From an uncultured Lacticaseibacillus sp. (GTDB lineage: Bacteria > Bacillota > Bacilli > Lactobacillales > Lactobacillaceae), in contig CAKQZO010000013.1 of assembly GCA_934293835.1 (NCBI GenBank), forward strand, positions 1-21,039: a stretch of DNA of 21,039 bases, given 5' to 3'. Positions 14,734 through 21,039 of this stretch are shown here, one piece after another. The position numbers and the translations under genes were made by a program. The stretch's first letter is position 1. The number at the start of each line of letters is the position of its first letter. Under the pieces are notes generated by a model, which was given only the letters and a program-made list of their open reading frames with translations, ran no database searches and was not told the origin of the DNA.

Positions 14734-15300
14734 GTGACGCCAGAGACCAAGCAGGTGTTGGCAACTGAGTTAAAGCAGCTGATGCAAACCACCAGCCTCG
14801 ACCACATCACCATTGATAAGCTGGCGGAGGCGGCCCATATCAGCCGCAACACGTTTTATTATCATTTTGCTGACATTCACTCGCTGGTGGCTTGGGTGTA
14901 TGAGCAAGATGTGGTCGAGGCGCTGCGCAGTCGCAGTGACATTCAGCATTGGCAAGAAGCTTATCAACTGATGTTAGCCTATATTGCCAGCCACCAAGCG
15001 TTTTGTCTAAACACATTCCATTCGTTGAATCGTGATGTTCTCGATAACTTGTTGTATCATCACGCTGCCGAGATGGTCGATCGGGTGGTCATGAGCATCG
15101 ACCCACAGACCCCACGGCGAGTGCGGGCGGCGATCACGAATTTTTACGGTTGGGCGATCACGGCGCAGGTGACGCAATGGCTGGTCGTCGATTTGCAAGA
15201 GTCGCAGGAGTCGATGATTCGCAAGGCCGAGTTAATGATGGACGGGACGTTAGCACATATCATCGCACGCGGTAAGCGTGACAGCTATTTTGGCGCGTGA
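14734..15300 (+). CDS. TetR/AcrR-family transcriptional regulator
   Basis: 188 residues. The N-terminal HTH is typical of TetR ('ITIDKLAEAAHISRNTFYYHFADIHSLVAWVYEQDV', about 24-60). The C-terminal part ('ITNFYGWAITAQVTQWL') resembles the TetR C-terminal domain of DhaS-like regulators rather than the efflux-pump regulators. The start is GTG 14734, with AAAGGAGATG (14718-14727) upstream; no ATG fits. It is followed after 18 bases by the ywlG-like gene, so the two are probably cotranscribed. The ligand is unknown. Confidence 0.88.
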   Translation: MTPETKQVLATELKQLMQTTSLDHITIDKLAEAAHISRNTFYYHFADIHSLVAWVYEQDVVEALRSRSDIQHWQEAYQLMLAYIASHQAFCLNTFHSLNRDVLDNLLYHHAAEMVDRVVMSIDPQTPRRVRAAITNFYGWAITAQVTQWLVVDLQESQESMIRKAELMMDGTLAHIIARGKRDSYFGA

Positions 15301-15318
15301 CAACTGGGAGGAAACGGT

Positions 15319-15870
15319 ATGATCGCAAAAGCAACATTACAAAAACAACTTACCCAAACCGTCGAAGAGGTCTTGGCAGCGGCTAAGCTGCGCCGAGGTG
15401 ACTTGTTTGTGCTCGGCTGTACAACGAGCGAAGTGGTTGGCGGGACGATCGGCAAGGCGTCTAATCCGGAAGTCGGTGATTGGATCGTCACGACGTTGCT
15501 GGAAATTCTGACCCCGCAAGGCATCGACTTGGCGGTGCAAGGTTGTGAACACATCAATCGTGCCTGTGCCGTCGAGGAGCGCGTGGCGCGAGCGCATGGG
15601 TTTGAGATCGTGAACGTGGTGCCGGGGCTACATGCCGGCGGTTCGTGTTCAATGGCGGCGTTCGAGCATTTTGAAGCGCCGGTCGAAGTCGAGCACATCA
15701 CTGCCCAGGCGGGGATCGATATCGGTGACACGAGCATCGGGATGCATGTGCAGTTTGTCCAGGTGCCAGTGCGGCCGACGCATACCGAGCTCGGCGGCGC
15801 GCATGTTACGGCGCTACGCTCGCGGCCCAAGTATATTGGCGGCCAGCGGGCTGAATATCAACCACTATAG
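15319..15870 (+). CDS. ywlG: YwlG / UPF0340 family protein (TIGR01440)
   Basis: 183 residues, full length for this widespread Firmicutes family of unknown function. Conserved family segments are visible: GCTTSEV (33-39), QGCEHINRA (74-82), PGLHAGGS (102-109) and the C-terminal AHVTALRSRPKYIGG. Conserved Cys, His and Glu residues in the second segment could bind a metal or nucleophilic substrate, but no reaction is known to me. GGGAGGAA precedes the start. The position behind a TetR gene is unusual compared with its usual housekeeping contexts. Confidence 0.88.
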   Translation: MIAKATLQKQLTQTVEEVLAAAKLRRGDLFVLGCTTSEVVGGTIGKASNPEVGDWIVTTLLEILTPQGIDLAVQGCEHINRACAVEERVARAHGFEIVNVVPGLHAGGSCSMAAFEHFEAPVEVEHITAQAGIDIGDTSIGMHVQFVQVPVRPTHTELGGAHVTALRSRPKYIGGQRAEYQPL

Positions 15871-15875
15871 TTGGC

Positions 15876-15906
15876 ATAAGGATCGCGCTAGCGCGATCCT
15901 TATTTG
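15876..15906 (+). terminator. palindromic hairpin after the ywlG gene
   Basis: A 28-base perfect palindrome (15876-15903) centred on CTAG, followed by a short T-rich run. It is likely the terminator of the tetR-ywlG transcript, though the T-tract is weak. Confidence 0.6.
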
Positions 15907-15914
15907 GATGCAAC

Positions 15915-15943
15915 AAAAAACCGGCTTTCGTTAAGAAAGTCGG
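15915..15943 (-). terminator. terminator of the second tRNA-Lys
   Basis: On the minus strand CCGACTTTC pairs with GAAAGCCGG (one mismatch) around TTAAC and is followed by TTTTTT. Confidence 0.75.
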
Positions 15944-15945
15944 TC

Positions 15946-16033
15946 GGTAAACCTCTGATGGGTGGTCAGGGGATCGAACCCTGGACCCACGGATTAAGAG
16001 TCCGTTGCTCTGCCAGCTGAGCTAACCACCCAT
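15946..16033 (-). repeat. right copy of the 88-bp inverted repeat containing tRNA-Lys
   Basis: Exact reverse complement of 13874-13961. The two copies enclose 1984 bases and their tRNA 3' ends face inward. Confidence 0.93.
15959..16031 (-). tRNA. tRNA-Lys (anticodon CTT), second copy
   Basis: Identical over all 73 bases to the copy at 13876-13948, on the opposite strand. CCA is not encoded. Its own promoter and terminator are visible, so both copies are probably expressed. Confidence 0.97.
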
Positions 16034-16061
16034 GACTGCATTGCCTTTTGACAACTTTAAA

Positions 16062-16091
16062 AGTATAGCACGATGTTGGCGGGCTTGGCAA
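16062..16091 (-). promoter_or_regulatory. promoter of the second tRNA-Lys
   Basis: On the minus strand TTGCCA (plus 16086-16091) and TATACT (plus 16062-16067) with 18 bases between. Confidence 0.6.
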
Positions 16092-16102
16092 TATTTTTTT
16101 AC

Positions 16103-16131
16103 AAAAAATCGGCGCCCAATTGCGAGCGCCG
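16103..16131 (-). terminator. terminator after the SemiSWEET gene
   Basis: On the minus strand CGGCGCTC pairs with GGGCGCCG (one G-U) around GCAATT, followed by ATTTTTT. Confidence 0.85.
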
Positions 16132-16140
16132 GTGTCAGGA

Positions 16141-16437
16141 TTAGTGAATGTACACGGTGATGACCGTGATGAGTCCGAATATGATTCCCGGGAAGTTGGC
16201 AATGATCACGGGCCAGTCTTTGTGCGGCTTCGTCCAGCCGTATGCGACCCACAGCGTGGCGTTGACGCTTGCAACGAGTGGTTGGAGCAAAGAAACCGGC
16301 GTGCCAGAGAAATTGGCGATAATCTGGGGAATGTATGAGATGTACATCGAGATGCACATTAGCGTCGCGATCCGGCCGAGTCGGCGGCGAAATCGCGACA
16401 TTCTGGGGGCGCTGTCGCCCTGGTTGTCAGTGTGGAT
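16141..16437 (-). CDS. SemiSWEET sugar transporter (PQ-loop/MtN3 family)
   Basis: Bacterial SemiSWEETs are three-helix proteins that dimerise to let sugars cross the membrane. From the first ATG (16401) there are 86 residues with three hydrophobic segments. They include the family PQ motif in YIPQI (23-27), 'ATLWVAYGW' and 'DWPVIIANFPGIIFG'. The start is uncertain. The ATG has no ribosome binding site, while a strong GAGGAGGG (plus 16445-16452) lies further up, followed after seven bases by an in-frame ATC (16437-16435). The coordinates given use that ATC, adding 12 residues (ending HTDNQGDSAPR). If only ATG is allowed the gene is 16141-16401. It is divergent from the microprotein and hydratase genes. 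Confidence 0.82.
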   Translation of the reverse strand: MHTDNQGDSAPRMSRFRRRLGRIATLMCISMYISYIPQIIANFSGTPVSLLQPLVASVNATLWVAYGWTKPHKDWPVIIANFPGIIFGLITVITVYIH

Positions 16438-16471
16438 GATAAAACCCTCCTCATTGATGACTTGGTTGAAC

Positions 16472-16500
16472 AGTATAACGCAGATCGATCAGGCATGCAA
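16472..16500 (-). promoter_or_regulatory. SemiSWEET promoter
   Basis: On the minus strand TTGCAT (plus 16495-16500) and TATACT (plus 16472-16477) with exactly 17 bases between. The start falls near plus 16466, about a dozen bases before the GAGGAGGG ribosome binding site. Confidence 0.75.
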
Positions 16501-16530
16501 ACCGCTTGAAGTGATGAAAGCGTTGCTAAT

Positions 16531-16544
16531 ATTTCCCGGGAAAT
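16531..16544. promoter_or_regulatory. perfect 14-bp palindrome in the divergent SemiSWEET/hydratase intergenic region
   Basis: ATTTCCCGGGAAAT is a perfect palindrome between two divergent transcription units, upstream of a CATAAT (16555-16560) that could be the -10 of the hydratase operon. It could be the operator of a regulator acting on either side. The protein that binds is unknown. Confidence 0.45.
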
Positions 16545-16630
16545 TAATTTTGGACATAATCAAGTAATTGACCAAGCCGATGGACATCTGAAGGCGTTAT
16601 CATTGAGGCGAACCCAACGAAAGGGATGAG

Positions 16631-16759
16631 ATGATGAAAAAATTTCTAGCAGTCACAACCTTAGCAATCGGTATCGCTGCGGCGGTAGGTTATTACACCG
16701 CCAAGAAAATGGAATTGTTCGTCACAGACGAACATGACTATGACGAATTTGAATCTTAG
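16631..16759 (+). CDS. 42-residue single-pass membrane microprotein
   Basis: ATGATG at 16631-16636 (either Met, 42 or 41 residues) follows AAAGGGATGAG, and the frame ends at TAG 16757-16759. Lysines come first, then about 17 hydrophobic residues (FLAVTTLAIGIAAAVGYY), then a short positively charged stretch and an acidic tail (DEHDYDEFES). That gives one transmembrane helix or uncleaved signal anchor with a small charged tail. I do not recognise a family. The hydratase start codon lies 15 bases downstream with its ribosome binding site in the gap, so the two genes are almost certainly cotranscribed and may act together at the membrane. Confidence 0.65.
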   Translation: MMKKFLAVTTLAIGIAAAVGYYTAKKMELFVTDEHDYDEFES

Positions 16760-16774
16760 TAGGGGGGATTGTCT

Positions 16775-18469
16775 ATGATCAAGCAAAAAGCTGTGATGAT
16801 TGGTGCCGGCTTGGCGAACATGGCCGCTGCGGTGTACCTCATTCAAGAAGGCCGTTGGGAAGGATCAGCAATCACTTTCTATGCCATCGATGACCACGGG
16901 TCCAACGACGGCGCGGTGACCGCCGATACCGCGGATGAGTACTGGAATAAGGCGCATCCGATGGCGAACACGCGGGGGTATGTTGCCCGTGGCGGGCGGA
17001 TGCTCAACTACCGGACCTATGTCGATTTGATGGATCTGCTCAGCCGCATTCCGTCAGTGACGGAACCGAACATGACGGCGGAAGAAGATACGCGTGACTT
17101 TGACGCGAAGCACCGGACGTTCGACAAGGCACGGCTGTTACAAGGCGGTAAGGGCATCCTCGACGCAGGCAAGCTCGGATTGGACAACAAGGATCGACTG
17201 TTGTTGACCAAGTTGGTGATGATGCCGGACTCCGAAGAAGAGAAGCTTGATAACGTCTCGATTGCCGCTTACTTCGAGGACTCACCGCATATGTTTCAGA
17301 CGAACTTCTGGTACATGTGGGAAACGACATTCGCTTTCCGCACCCAGAGCTCCGTTCAGGAATTGCGGCGGTACATGCACATGATGATCTATGAATTTAC
17401 GCAGATCGAGCACCTTGTCGGCGTTAACCGGACACGCTACAATCAGTTCGAATCAATCATGTTGCCGCTGATCAAGTATCTACAGGCGCAACACGTCAAT
17501 ATCGTCTTGAACAAGCGGGTCACCGCAATGCAGTTCAAAGACACCACGATGACCGATGAAATCACGGTCACCGGATTGACGATGGTCGACACTGAAACCG
17601 ATGAGGAGGAGCAAGTGGCGATCCCGGCAGACACCGCGGTCATCTTCACCAACGGCTCGATCACCGATTCTGCCACGCAAGGGGACCTGACGCATGCGGC
17701 GCCAGAGAATCCAGACTATGGCGCTGCCGCAAGCCTCTGGAAGCAAGTCGCCGGACATTTTTACAATCTTGGTAATCCCGATAAGTTTTTTGCCGACCGA
17801 GACGCTTCTGAGTGGGTCTCCTTCACGTTGACCTCTAAGAATCATCTGTTACTCAATGAAATCACCCGGATCACGACTCAGGTGCCAGGCAATGCGTTGA
17901 ACTCATTCTTGTCGACGCAGGCGATCACGCCTCTCGGTCAACAAGACGTCAACATGTCGATCGTCGTTCATCACCAGCCGCATTTTACAACGCAGAAGCC
18001 GAACGAGACGGTCCTGTGGGGGTACTTCTTGTATCCGCGGCGCAGCGGGGAGTTCGTCGATAAGCCGTACATCGAGATGAATGGTGAAGAGATGGCCGAA
18101 GAGCTGATCGGCCAGCTGTCTAAAGTCGATCCTGGGCCGGTCAACATCATGACGAAGAAGGCTGAGATCATGGCTGCCATCGTCAACAACATCCCGGTTT
18201 ACATGCCGTATGCGTCGGCGCTGTTCAATAACCGGGCCAAGGCGGATCGGCCTAAGGTGATTCCGGCGCACTCGACCAACCTCGCCTTCACCGGGGAGTT
18301 CGTCGAGCAACCTTACCAGATGATCTTCACCGAGCAGTCGGCGGTTCGCTCCGGTGAGATCGCCGCCTATCACTTCGCCGGGATCCCGATGAGTAAGCTC
18401 GTCAAGACGCCGCGCTATGACAAAGACCTCAAGACGCTGGCTAAAGCAACGAAGAAAATGTTTAGCTGA
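16775..18469 (+). CDS. ohyA: oleate/linoleate 10-hydratase (FAD-dependent fatty acid hydratase)
   Basis: This flavoenzyme adds water across the 9,10 double bond of oleic and linoleic acid, giving 10-hydroxy fatty acids. In lactobacilli it detoxifies unsaturated fatty acids and starts conjugated linoleic acid formation. It has 564 residues, the length of the L. plantarum hydratase CLA-HY as I remember it, and is very similar throughout. The FAD motif is IGAGLANMAAAVYL (9-22) and RGGRMLNYRTY is at 72-82. The glutamate of the RGGREM motif of other hydratase families is Met here, as I recall for the L. plantarum enzyme. The C-terminal block (NLAFTGEFVEQPYQMIFTEQSAVRSGEIA) is the usual flavin-binding end. 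ATG 16775 is preferred over TTG 16769 given AGGGGGG at 16761-16767. Partner CLA-DH, CLA-DC and CLA-ER genes are not here. Confidence 0.94.
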   Translation: MIKQKAVMIGAGLANMAAAVYLIQEGRWEGSAITFYAIDDHGSNDGAVTADTADEYWNKAHPMANTRGYVARGGRMLNYRTYVDLMDLLSRIPSVTEPNMTAEEDTRDFDAKHRTFDKARLLQGGKGILDAGKLGLDNKDRLLLTKLVMMPDSEEEKLDNVSIAAYFEDSPHMFQTNFWYMWETTFAFRTQSSVQELRRYMHMMIYEFTQIEHLVGVNRTRYNQFESIMLPLIKYLQAQHVNIVLNKRVTAMQFKDTTMTDEITVTGLTMVDTETDEEEQVAIPADTAVIFTNGSITDSATQGDLTHAAPENPDYGAAASLWKQVAGHFYNLGNPDKFFADRDASEWVSFTLTSKNHLLLNEITRITTQVPGNALNSFLSTQAITPLGQQDVNMSIVVHHQPHFTTQKPNETVLWGYFLYPRRSGEFVDKPYIEMNGEEMAEELIGQLSKVDPGPVNIMTKKAEIMAAIVNNIPVYMPYASALFNNRAKADRPKVIPAHSTNLAFTGEFVEQPYQMIFTEQSAVRSGEIAAYHFAGIPMSKLVKTPRYDKDLKTLAKATKKMFS

Positions 18470-18477
18470 CCGGCAAG

Positions 18478-18518
18478 CCAAAAACCCACCTGCAATTTTT
18501 TCGCAGGTGGGTTTTTGG
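18478..18518. terminator. bidirectional terminator between the hydratase gene and dapB
   Basis: A 16-bp perfect stem (18478-18493 with 18503-18518), with A/T runs inside the arms and a T-rich loop. It serves both convergent operons. Confidence 0.88.
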
Positions 18519-18535
18519 TGCGCTTCGAAGCATGA

Positions 18536-19303
18536 TTAAAGCAAGTGTTCCAAGCCGACAACCAAGGTGTCCAGGGTCTGGACTTTGGCGATCGCAACGG
18601 CAACTCCGGACATGAAGGACTCGCGGTCGAACGAATCTTGGCGAATCGTCAAAGCCTCGCCGGGTGCACCGAAAAGGACTTGCTCGTGGGCGACGTAGCC
18701 CGGCAGGCGGACGGCGTGAACCGGGACGCCGGCGATCTTCTCGCCGTGGGCGGGATCGTCGGTGGTTGGCCGTGGAGCGGTGGTGCGGGCGGCGGCGATC
18801 ATCTGGGCCGTAGCCTTGGCCGTCCCTGAAGGTGCGTCGAGCTTGTCTTCATGATGCATTTCGATGACCTCTGCGTCAGGGAAATATTTTGCGGCCTGCG
18901 CGGCAAATTGCATCAATAAGACGGCGGAGATCCCGAAGTTAGGCGCGATCAGGCCGCCGAGGTGTTTGGTCGCGGCCAAGGCGATGAGTCGTGCCTGATC
19001 GTTAGCGGCCATGCCGCTGGTGCCGACGACCGGGGACATGCCAGCGTTGATCGCGGCTTCGATGTTTTGGGCGACTGCTTTTGGGGTGGTGAAGTCGACC
19101 CAAACATCGGCGACTCCGGGCTCGATCTCAGCATAGGTCGACCAAGTTTTGACTTCAGGGTCTAAACCGTATTGGGTGGGATCGATGTCGGTGACGACGG
19201 GGTTGAAAATGGCGGTGAGCTTGAAGTCGTCGTGTTGAGCGAGCATGTTGACGACCTTTTGCCCCATGGCGCCGGGGAAACCGGCGACGAGTACATTGAT
19301 CAT
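18536..19303 (-). CDS. dapB: 4-hydroxy-tetrahydrodipicolinate reductase
   Basis: DapB reduces the DapA product to tetrahydrodipicolinate with NAD(P)H in the lysine/diaminopimelate pathway, needed for peptidoglycan. 255 residues. The dinucleotide motif is GFPGAMG (8-14), then DFT (70-72), GTSG (94-97), and the substrate/catalytic segment EMHHEDKLDAPSGTA (148-162) with His150/His151 and Lys154. I chose ATG at 19303-19301 because AGGAGG precedes it. The frame stays open for another 55 codons inside dapA, but that stretch is not DapB-like. Its start overlaps the dapA stop by one base (TAATG), so translation is coupled. Confidence 0.96.
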   Translation of the reverse strand: MINVLVAGFPGAMGQKVVNMLAQHDDFKLTAIFNPVVTDIDPTQYGLDPEVKTWSTYAEIEPGVADVWVDFTTPKAVAQNIEAAINAGMSPVVGTSGMAANDQARLIALAATKHLGGLIAPNFGISAVLLMQFAAQAAKYFPDAEVIEMHHEDKLDAPSGTAKATAQMIAAARTTAPRPTTDDPAHGEKIAGVPVHAVRLPGYVAHEQVLFGAPGEALTIRQDSFDRESFMSGVAVAIAKVQTLDTLVVGLEHLL

Positions 19304-20205
19304 TAAGCGTTGACCTCCTGAGATAAATCGGTGAGTGCGTGCAGCTCGAGCATCTCTGCCAGCTGTTGTTCTTGGGTAGCGGTCAGTGGCAGCAGCGGCA
19401 GGCGCGGTTCGCCGACCGCAAACCCAGCGGCGTTCAAGGCGGCCTTCGTCGGTGCAGGTGAAGGCCAAGCGAACAAGGCGGCCATCTTCGGCAACAAGGC
19501 GCGTTGTAGGTGGGCGGTAGTCGCTAAGTCACCGTGATGTAAAGCCGTTAGGGCCGCGCGCATCTCGGCAGCGTACAGATGGCTGGCGACGGAAATCGTT
19601 CCTGCGCCACCCAGAGTCTGGACTTGAATGAATTGCGCGTCTTCACCGGTCCAGACTTGAAAATCATCCGGAGTCGCCGCAACCATGGCCGAGAAGGTGT
19701 TCAGGTCGCCGCATTGCTTGATGCCGATGATGTTAGGATGCGAAGCGAGCGTCGCAACGGTGGCGACTTGCATATCGACCCCTGTCCGTCCAGGAATATT
19801 ATAAATGATAACGGGGTTGGTGCAAGCGTCTGCAATCGCGGTGAAGTGGGCGATCATTCCGTCTTGATTGGGCTTGTTATAATAAGGCACGACCGCCAGC
19901 AGGCCGTCAACGCCATCGATAGCACTGGCTTGTTGCGCCGCGGCGATGCTTTGGCGGGTGTTGTTGTTGCCGATGTTGGCGATGATCACTGCGCGGCCAG
20001 CGACGATGGCTGCGAAGCGGGTGAACAATTCGGTACGCTCTTCTGCGGTCAGCGTCGGGGATTCACCGGTTGTCCCGCCGATCACAAAGCCATCACTGCC
20101 CTGTGCCAGCAAGTGGTCGGTCAGCTGGGCCAAAACGGTGTAATCAATATGATCTTCCTCGTCAAAAGGCGTGACGATCGCCGTGATCAAATTTGCGTTT
20201 AACAT
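19303..20205 (-). CDS. dapA: 4-hydroxy-tetrahydrodipicolinate synthase
   Basis: DapA condenses pyruvate with aspartate semialdehyde, the committed step to diaminopimelate and lysine. 300 residues in a TIM-barrel fold. The Schiff-base lysine is Lys163 in 'IIGIKQCGDL', Tyr135 lies in YNIPGRTG, and the carboxylate-binding GGTTGES is at 43-49. AAGAAGGA lies upstream of the start. It is the middle gene of a minus-strand operon with the M20 deacetylase before it (28-base gap) and dapB after it. Confidence 0.96.
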   Translation of the reverse strand: MLNANLITAIVTPFDEEDHIDYTVLAQLTDHLLAQGSDGFVIGGTTGESPTLTAEERTELFTRFAAIVAGRAVIIANIGNNNTRQSIAAAQQASAIDGVDGLLAVVPYYNKPNQDGMIAHFTAIADACTNPVIIYNIPGRTGVDMQVATVATLASHPNIIGIKQCGDLNTFSAMVAATPDDFQVWTGEDAQFIQVQTLGGAGTISVASHLYAAEMRAALTALHHGDLATTAHLQRALLPKMAALFAWPSPAPTKAALNAAGFAVGEPRLPLLPLTATQEQQLAEMLELHALTDLSQEVNA

Positions 20206-20233
20206 CGTGATCCTTCTTTCATCGTAGGGGTGG

Positions 20234-21039
20234 CTATTCTGCCATCCGGCTGGTCAAAAAGCCGGTGATGGCAGAGACACCAGGTTGTAAGGCTGCTTCA
20301 TCCGGATTCAGAGCAGCGGAGTGCAGTTCGTGCGTGTCATTGACGCCCAGCCAAAACATCGTGCCAGGAATCTTATTTAATAGGTAACCGAAATCTTCGC
20401 CGGTCATTACCCCAGGCGTGTCGATGAATTGAACCGTCGGGGTGGTTTGCATGTAGGTGATGAAGCGCCGGGTAGTTTCGGGATTATTCTCAACGGGATA
20501 ATAGCCACCTTGGTTAAGCTCGATATTGACGGTGCAAGCGAAGCTTTCGGCAACGCCCGCTGCAACCTGGCGCAGACGCCCTTGAAGGTAGCTGATCGCC
20601 TCTTGGGTGAAACCACGTAGCGTGCCTTCGATGCGGGCGTGGTCGGCGATCACGTTGCGGATCGTGCCAGCTTTGAGCTTGCCGAAGGTAATCACGGCAC
20701 TGTCGGTGGGCGCGATGTTGCGCGCGACAATGCTTTGCACTTGGGTGATGAAGTAAGCCGCGGCGACCACCGCATCGTTGGCATTTTGCGGGAAGGCGGC
20801 GTGGCCGCCTTGGCCTTGGATATCAACGTTGATTTCGGTGGTACCGGCAAACAGCGTGCCCATGGTGGTGCCGATCGCGCCTGCAGGCAGGTCTGGACGG
20901 TCGTGGAGCCCATAGAACTCGTCGACGTGCCAGTCACCGGAGAAGACCCCTGCATCGTAGGCGCGTTTGCCTCCGTATTCAGCTTCTTCTGCCGGCTGGA
21001 AGAAGAAAATCAGGTTGTCTTGTGGCTGGTGTTCGGCGA
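20234..21039 (-). CDS. N-acetyldiaminopimelate deacetylase (M20 peptidase family), partial at right edge
   Basis: The C-terminal 267 residues are visible and the N-terminus lies beyond the window. The visible part has FFFQPAEEAEYGG near the left end (metal-ligand glutamates), the dimerisation-domain segment GQGGHAAFPQNANDAV, GEDFGYLL, and the last metal ligand in HELHSAAL. This matches the M20D amidohydrolase group. Its place directly before dapA and dapB, with 28 bases between, points to the acetyl-DAP pathway enzyme (YkuR/DapL type) that frees LL-diaminopimelate from its N-acetyl form. The in-frame ATG at 20863 is internal, since conserved sequence continues upstream of it. The promoter is outside the window. 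Confidence 0.9.
   Translation of the reverse strand, partial: AEHQPQDNLIFFFQPAEEAEYGGKRAYDAGVFSGDWHVDEFYGLHDRPDLPAGAIGTTMGTLFAGTTEINVDIQGQGGHAAFPQNANDAVVAAAYFITQVQSIVARNIAPTDSAVITFGKLKAGTIRNVIADHARIEGTLRGFTQEAISYLQGRLRQVAAGVAESFACTVNIELNQGGYYPVENNPETTRRFITYMQTTPTVQFIDTPGVMTGEDFGYLLNKIPGTMFWLGVNDTHELHSAALNPDEAALQPGVSAITGFLTSRMAE

Noticed and set aside
15285..15830. 181-codon minus-strand frame opposite the ywlG gene
   Set aside because: Shadow; the plus frame shows the full UPF0340 signatures and a good ribosome binding site.
13874..16033. Integrative element with attL/attR in tRNA-Lys
   Set aside because: The repeats are inverted and contain the entire tRNA; there is no integrase or mobility gene between them.
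16148..16567. 139-codon plus-strand frame opposite the SemiSWEET gene
   Set aside because: The minus strand has the PQ motif, three membrane segments, promoter and terminator; the plus frame has no support.
17903..18481. 192-codon minus-strand frame inside ohyA
   Set aside because: GC-rich antisense shadow, arginine-rich low-information protein, no ribosome binding site.
19304..19468. Upstream extension of the dapB frame by 55 codons
   Set aside because: It lies within the dapA coding sequence and is not DapB-like; AGGAGG precedes the internal ATG at 19303.
19579..20202. 207-codon plus-strand frame opposite dapA
   Set aside because: Shadow of dapA; the dapA frame has full catalytic motifs.
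1..21039. CRISPR arrays, insertion sequences, rRNA, phage genes
   Set aside because: No regularly spaced repeats with spacers, no transposase, rRNA or phage-like sequence seen.

Overview
The window looks like a chromosomal segment of a lactic acid bacterium of the family Lactobacillaceae with a fairly GC-rich genome. The grounds are the mtlA-mtlR-mtlF-mtlD order of the mannitol operon, a 564-residue oleate/linoleate hydratase, a 3-TM SemiSWEET protein, the acetyl-pathway dap genes, tRNAs without encoded CCA, and strong AGGAGG-type ribosome binding sites. I cannot name the species. There is no rRNA, CRISPR array, transposase or phage gene.

Layout. 1-388 is an AT-rich promoter/leader for kduD (389-1210, 2-keto-3-deoxygluconate 5-dehydrogenase). 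An IclR-family regulator follows (1443-2216). Convergent to it is nagB on the minus strand (2328-3035), whose promoter is filled by two TTGG-N6-CCAA operators. Divergent from nagB runs the mannitol operon: mtlA (EIICB plus a second, degenerate EIIB-like domain), mtlR (PRD-type activator), mtlF (EIIA) and mtlD (mannitol-1-phosphate dehydrogenase), 3333-8800. glmS (9039-10853) follows with its own promoter, flanked by TACCAA repeats related to the nagB operators. The opposing enzymes of the glucosamine-6-phosphate node therefore bracket the mannitol operon and are probably co-regulated by a NagR-type repressor encoded elsewhere.

10923-12688 (minus) holds a membrane-anchored alpha/beta hydrolase and a tyrosine-phosphatase-like protein, divergent from a second-type PRPP synthetase (12840-13772). 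Next come two identical tRNA-Lys(CTT) genes in inverted orientation (88-bp perfect inverted repeat) enclosing about 2 kb. The enclosed segment has an XRE-type HTH protein fused in frame to an enterocin-A-immunity-like domain with a possible internal start, a TetR regulator preceded by a 22-bp tandem repeat, and a YwlG-type protein.

After the second tRNA comes a SemiSWEET gene on the minus strand whose strong Shine-Dalgarno faces ATC codons rather than ATG. Divergent from it are a 42-residue single-pass membrane microprotein and the fatty-acid hydratase gene. The window ends with the minus-strand lysine/diaminopimelate genes dapB, dapA and a partial M20 N-acetyl-diaminopimelate deacetylase that runs off the right edge.

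The best candidate for something undescribed is the tRNA-flanked module with the HTH-immunity fusion. Other items worth attention are the duplicated IIB domain of MtlA, the lost phosphorylation residues in MtlR, and the microprotein coupled to the hydratase.
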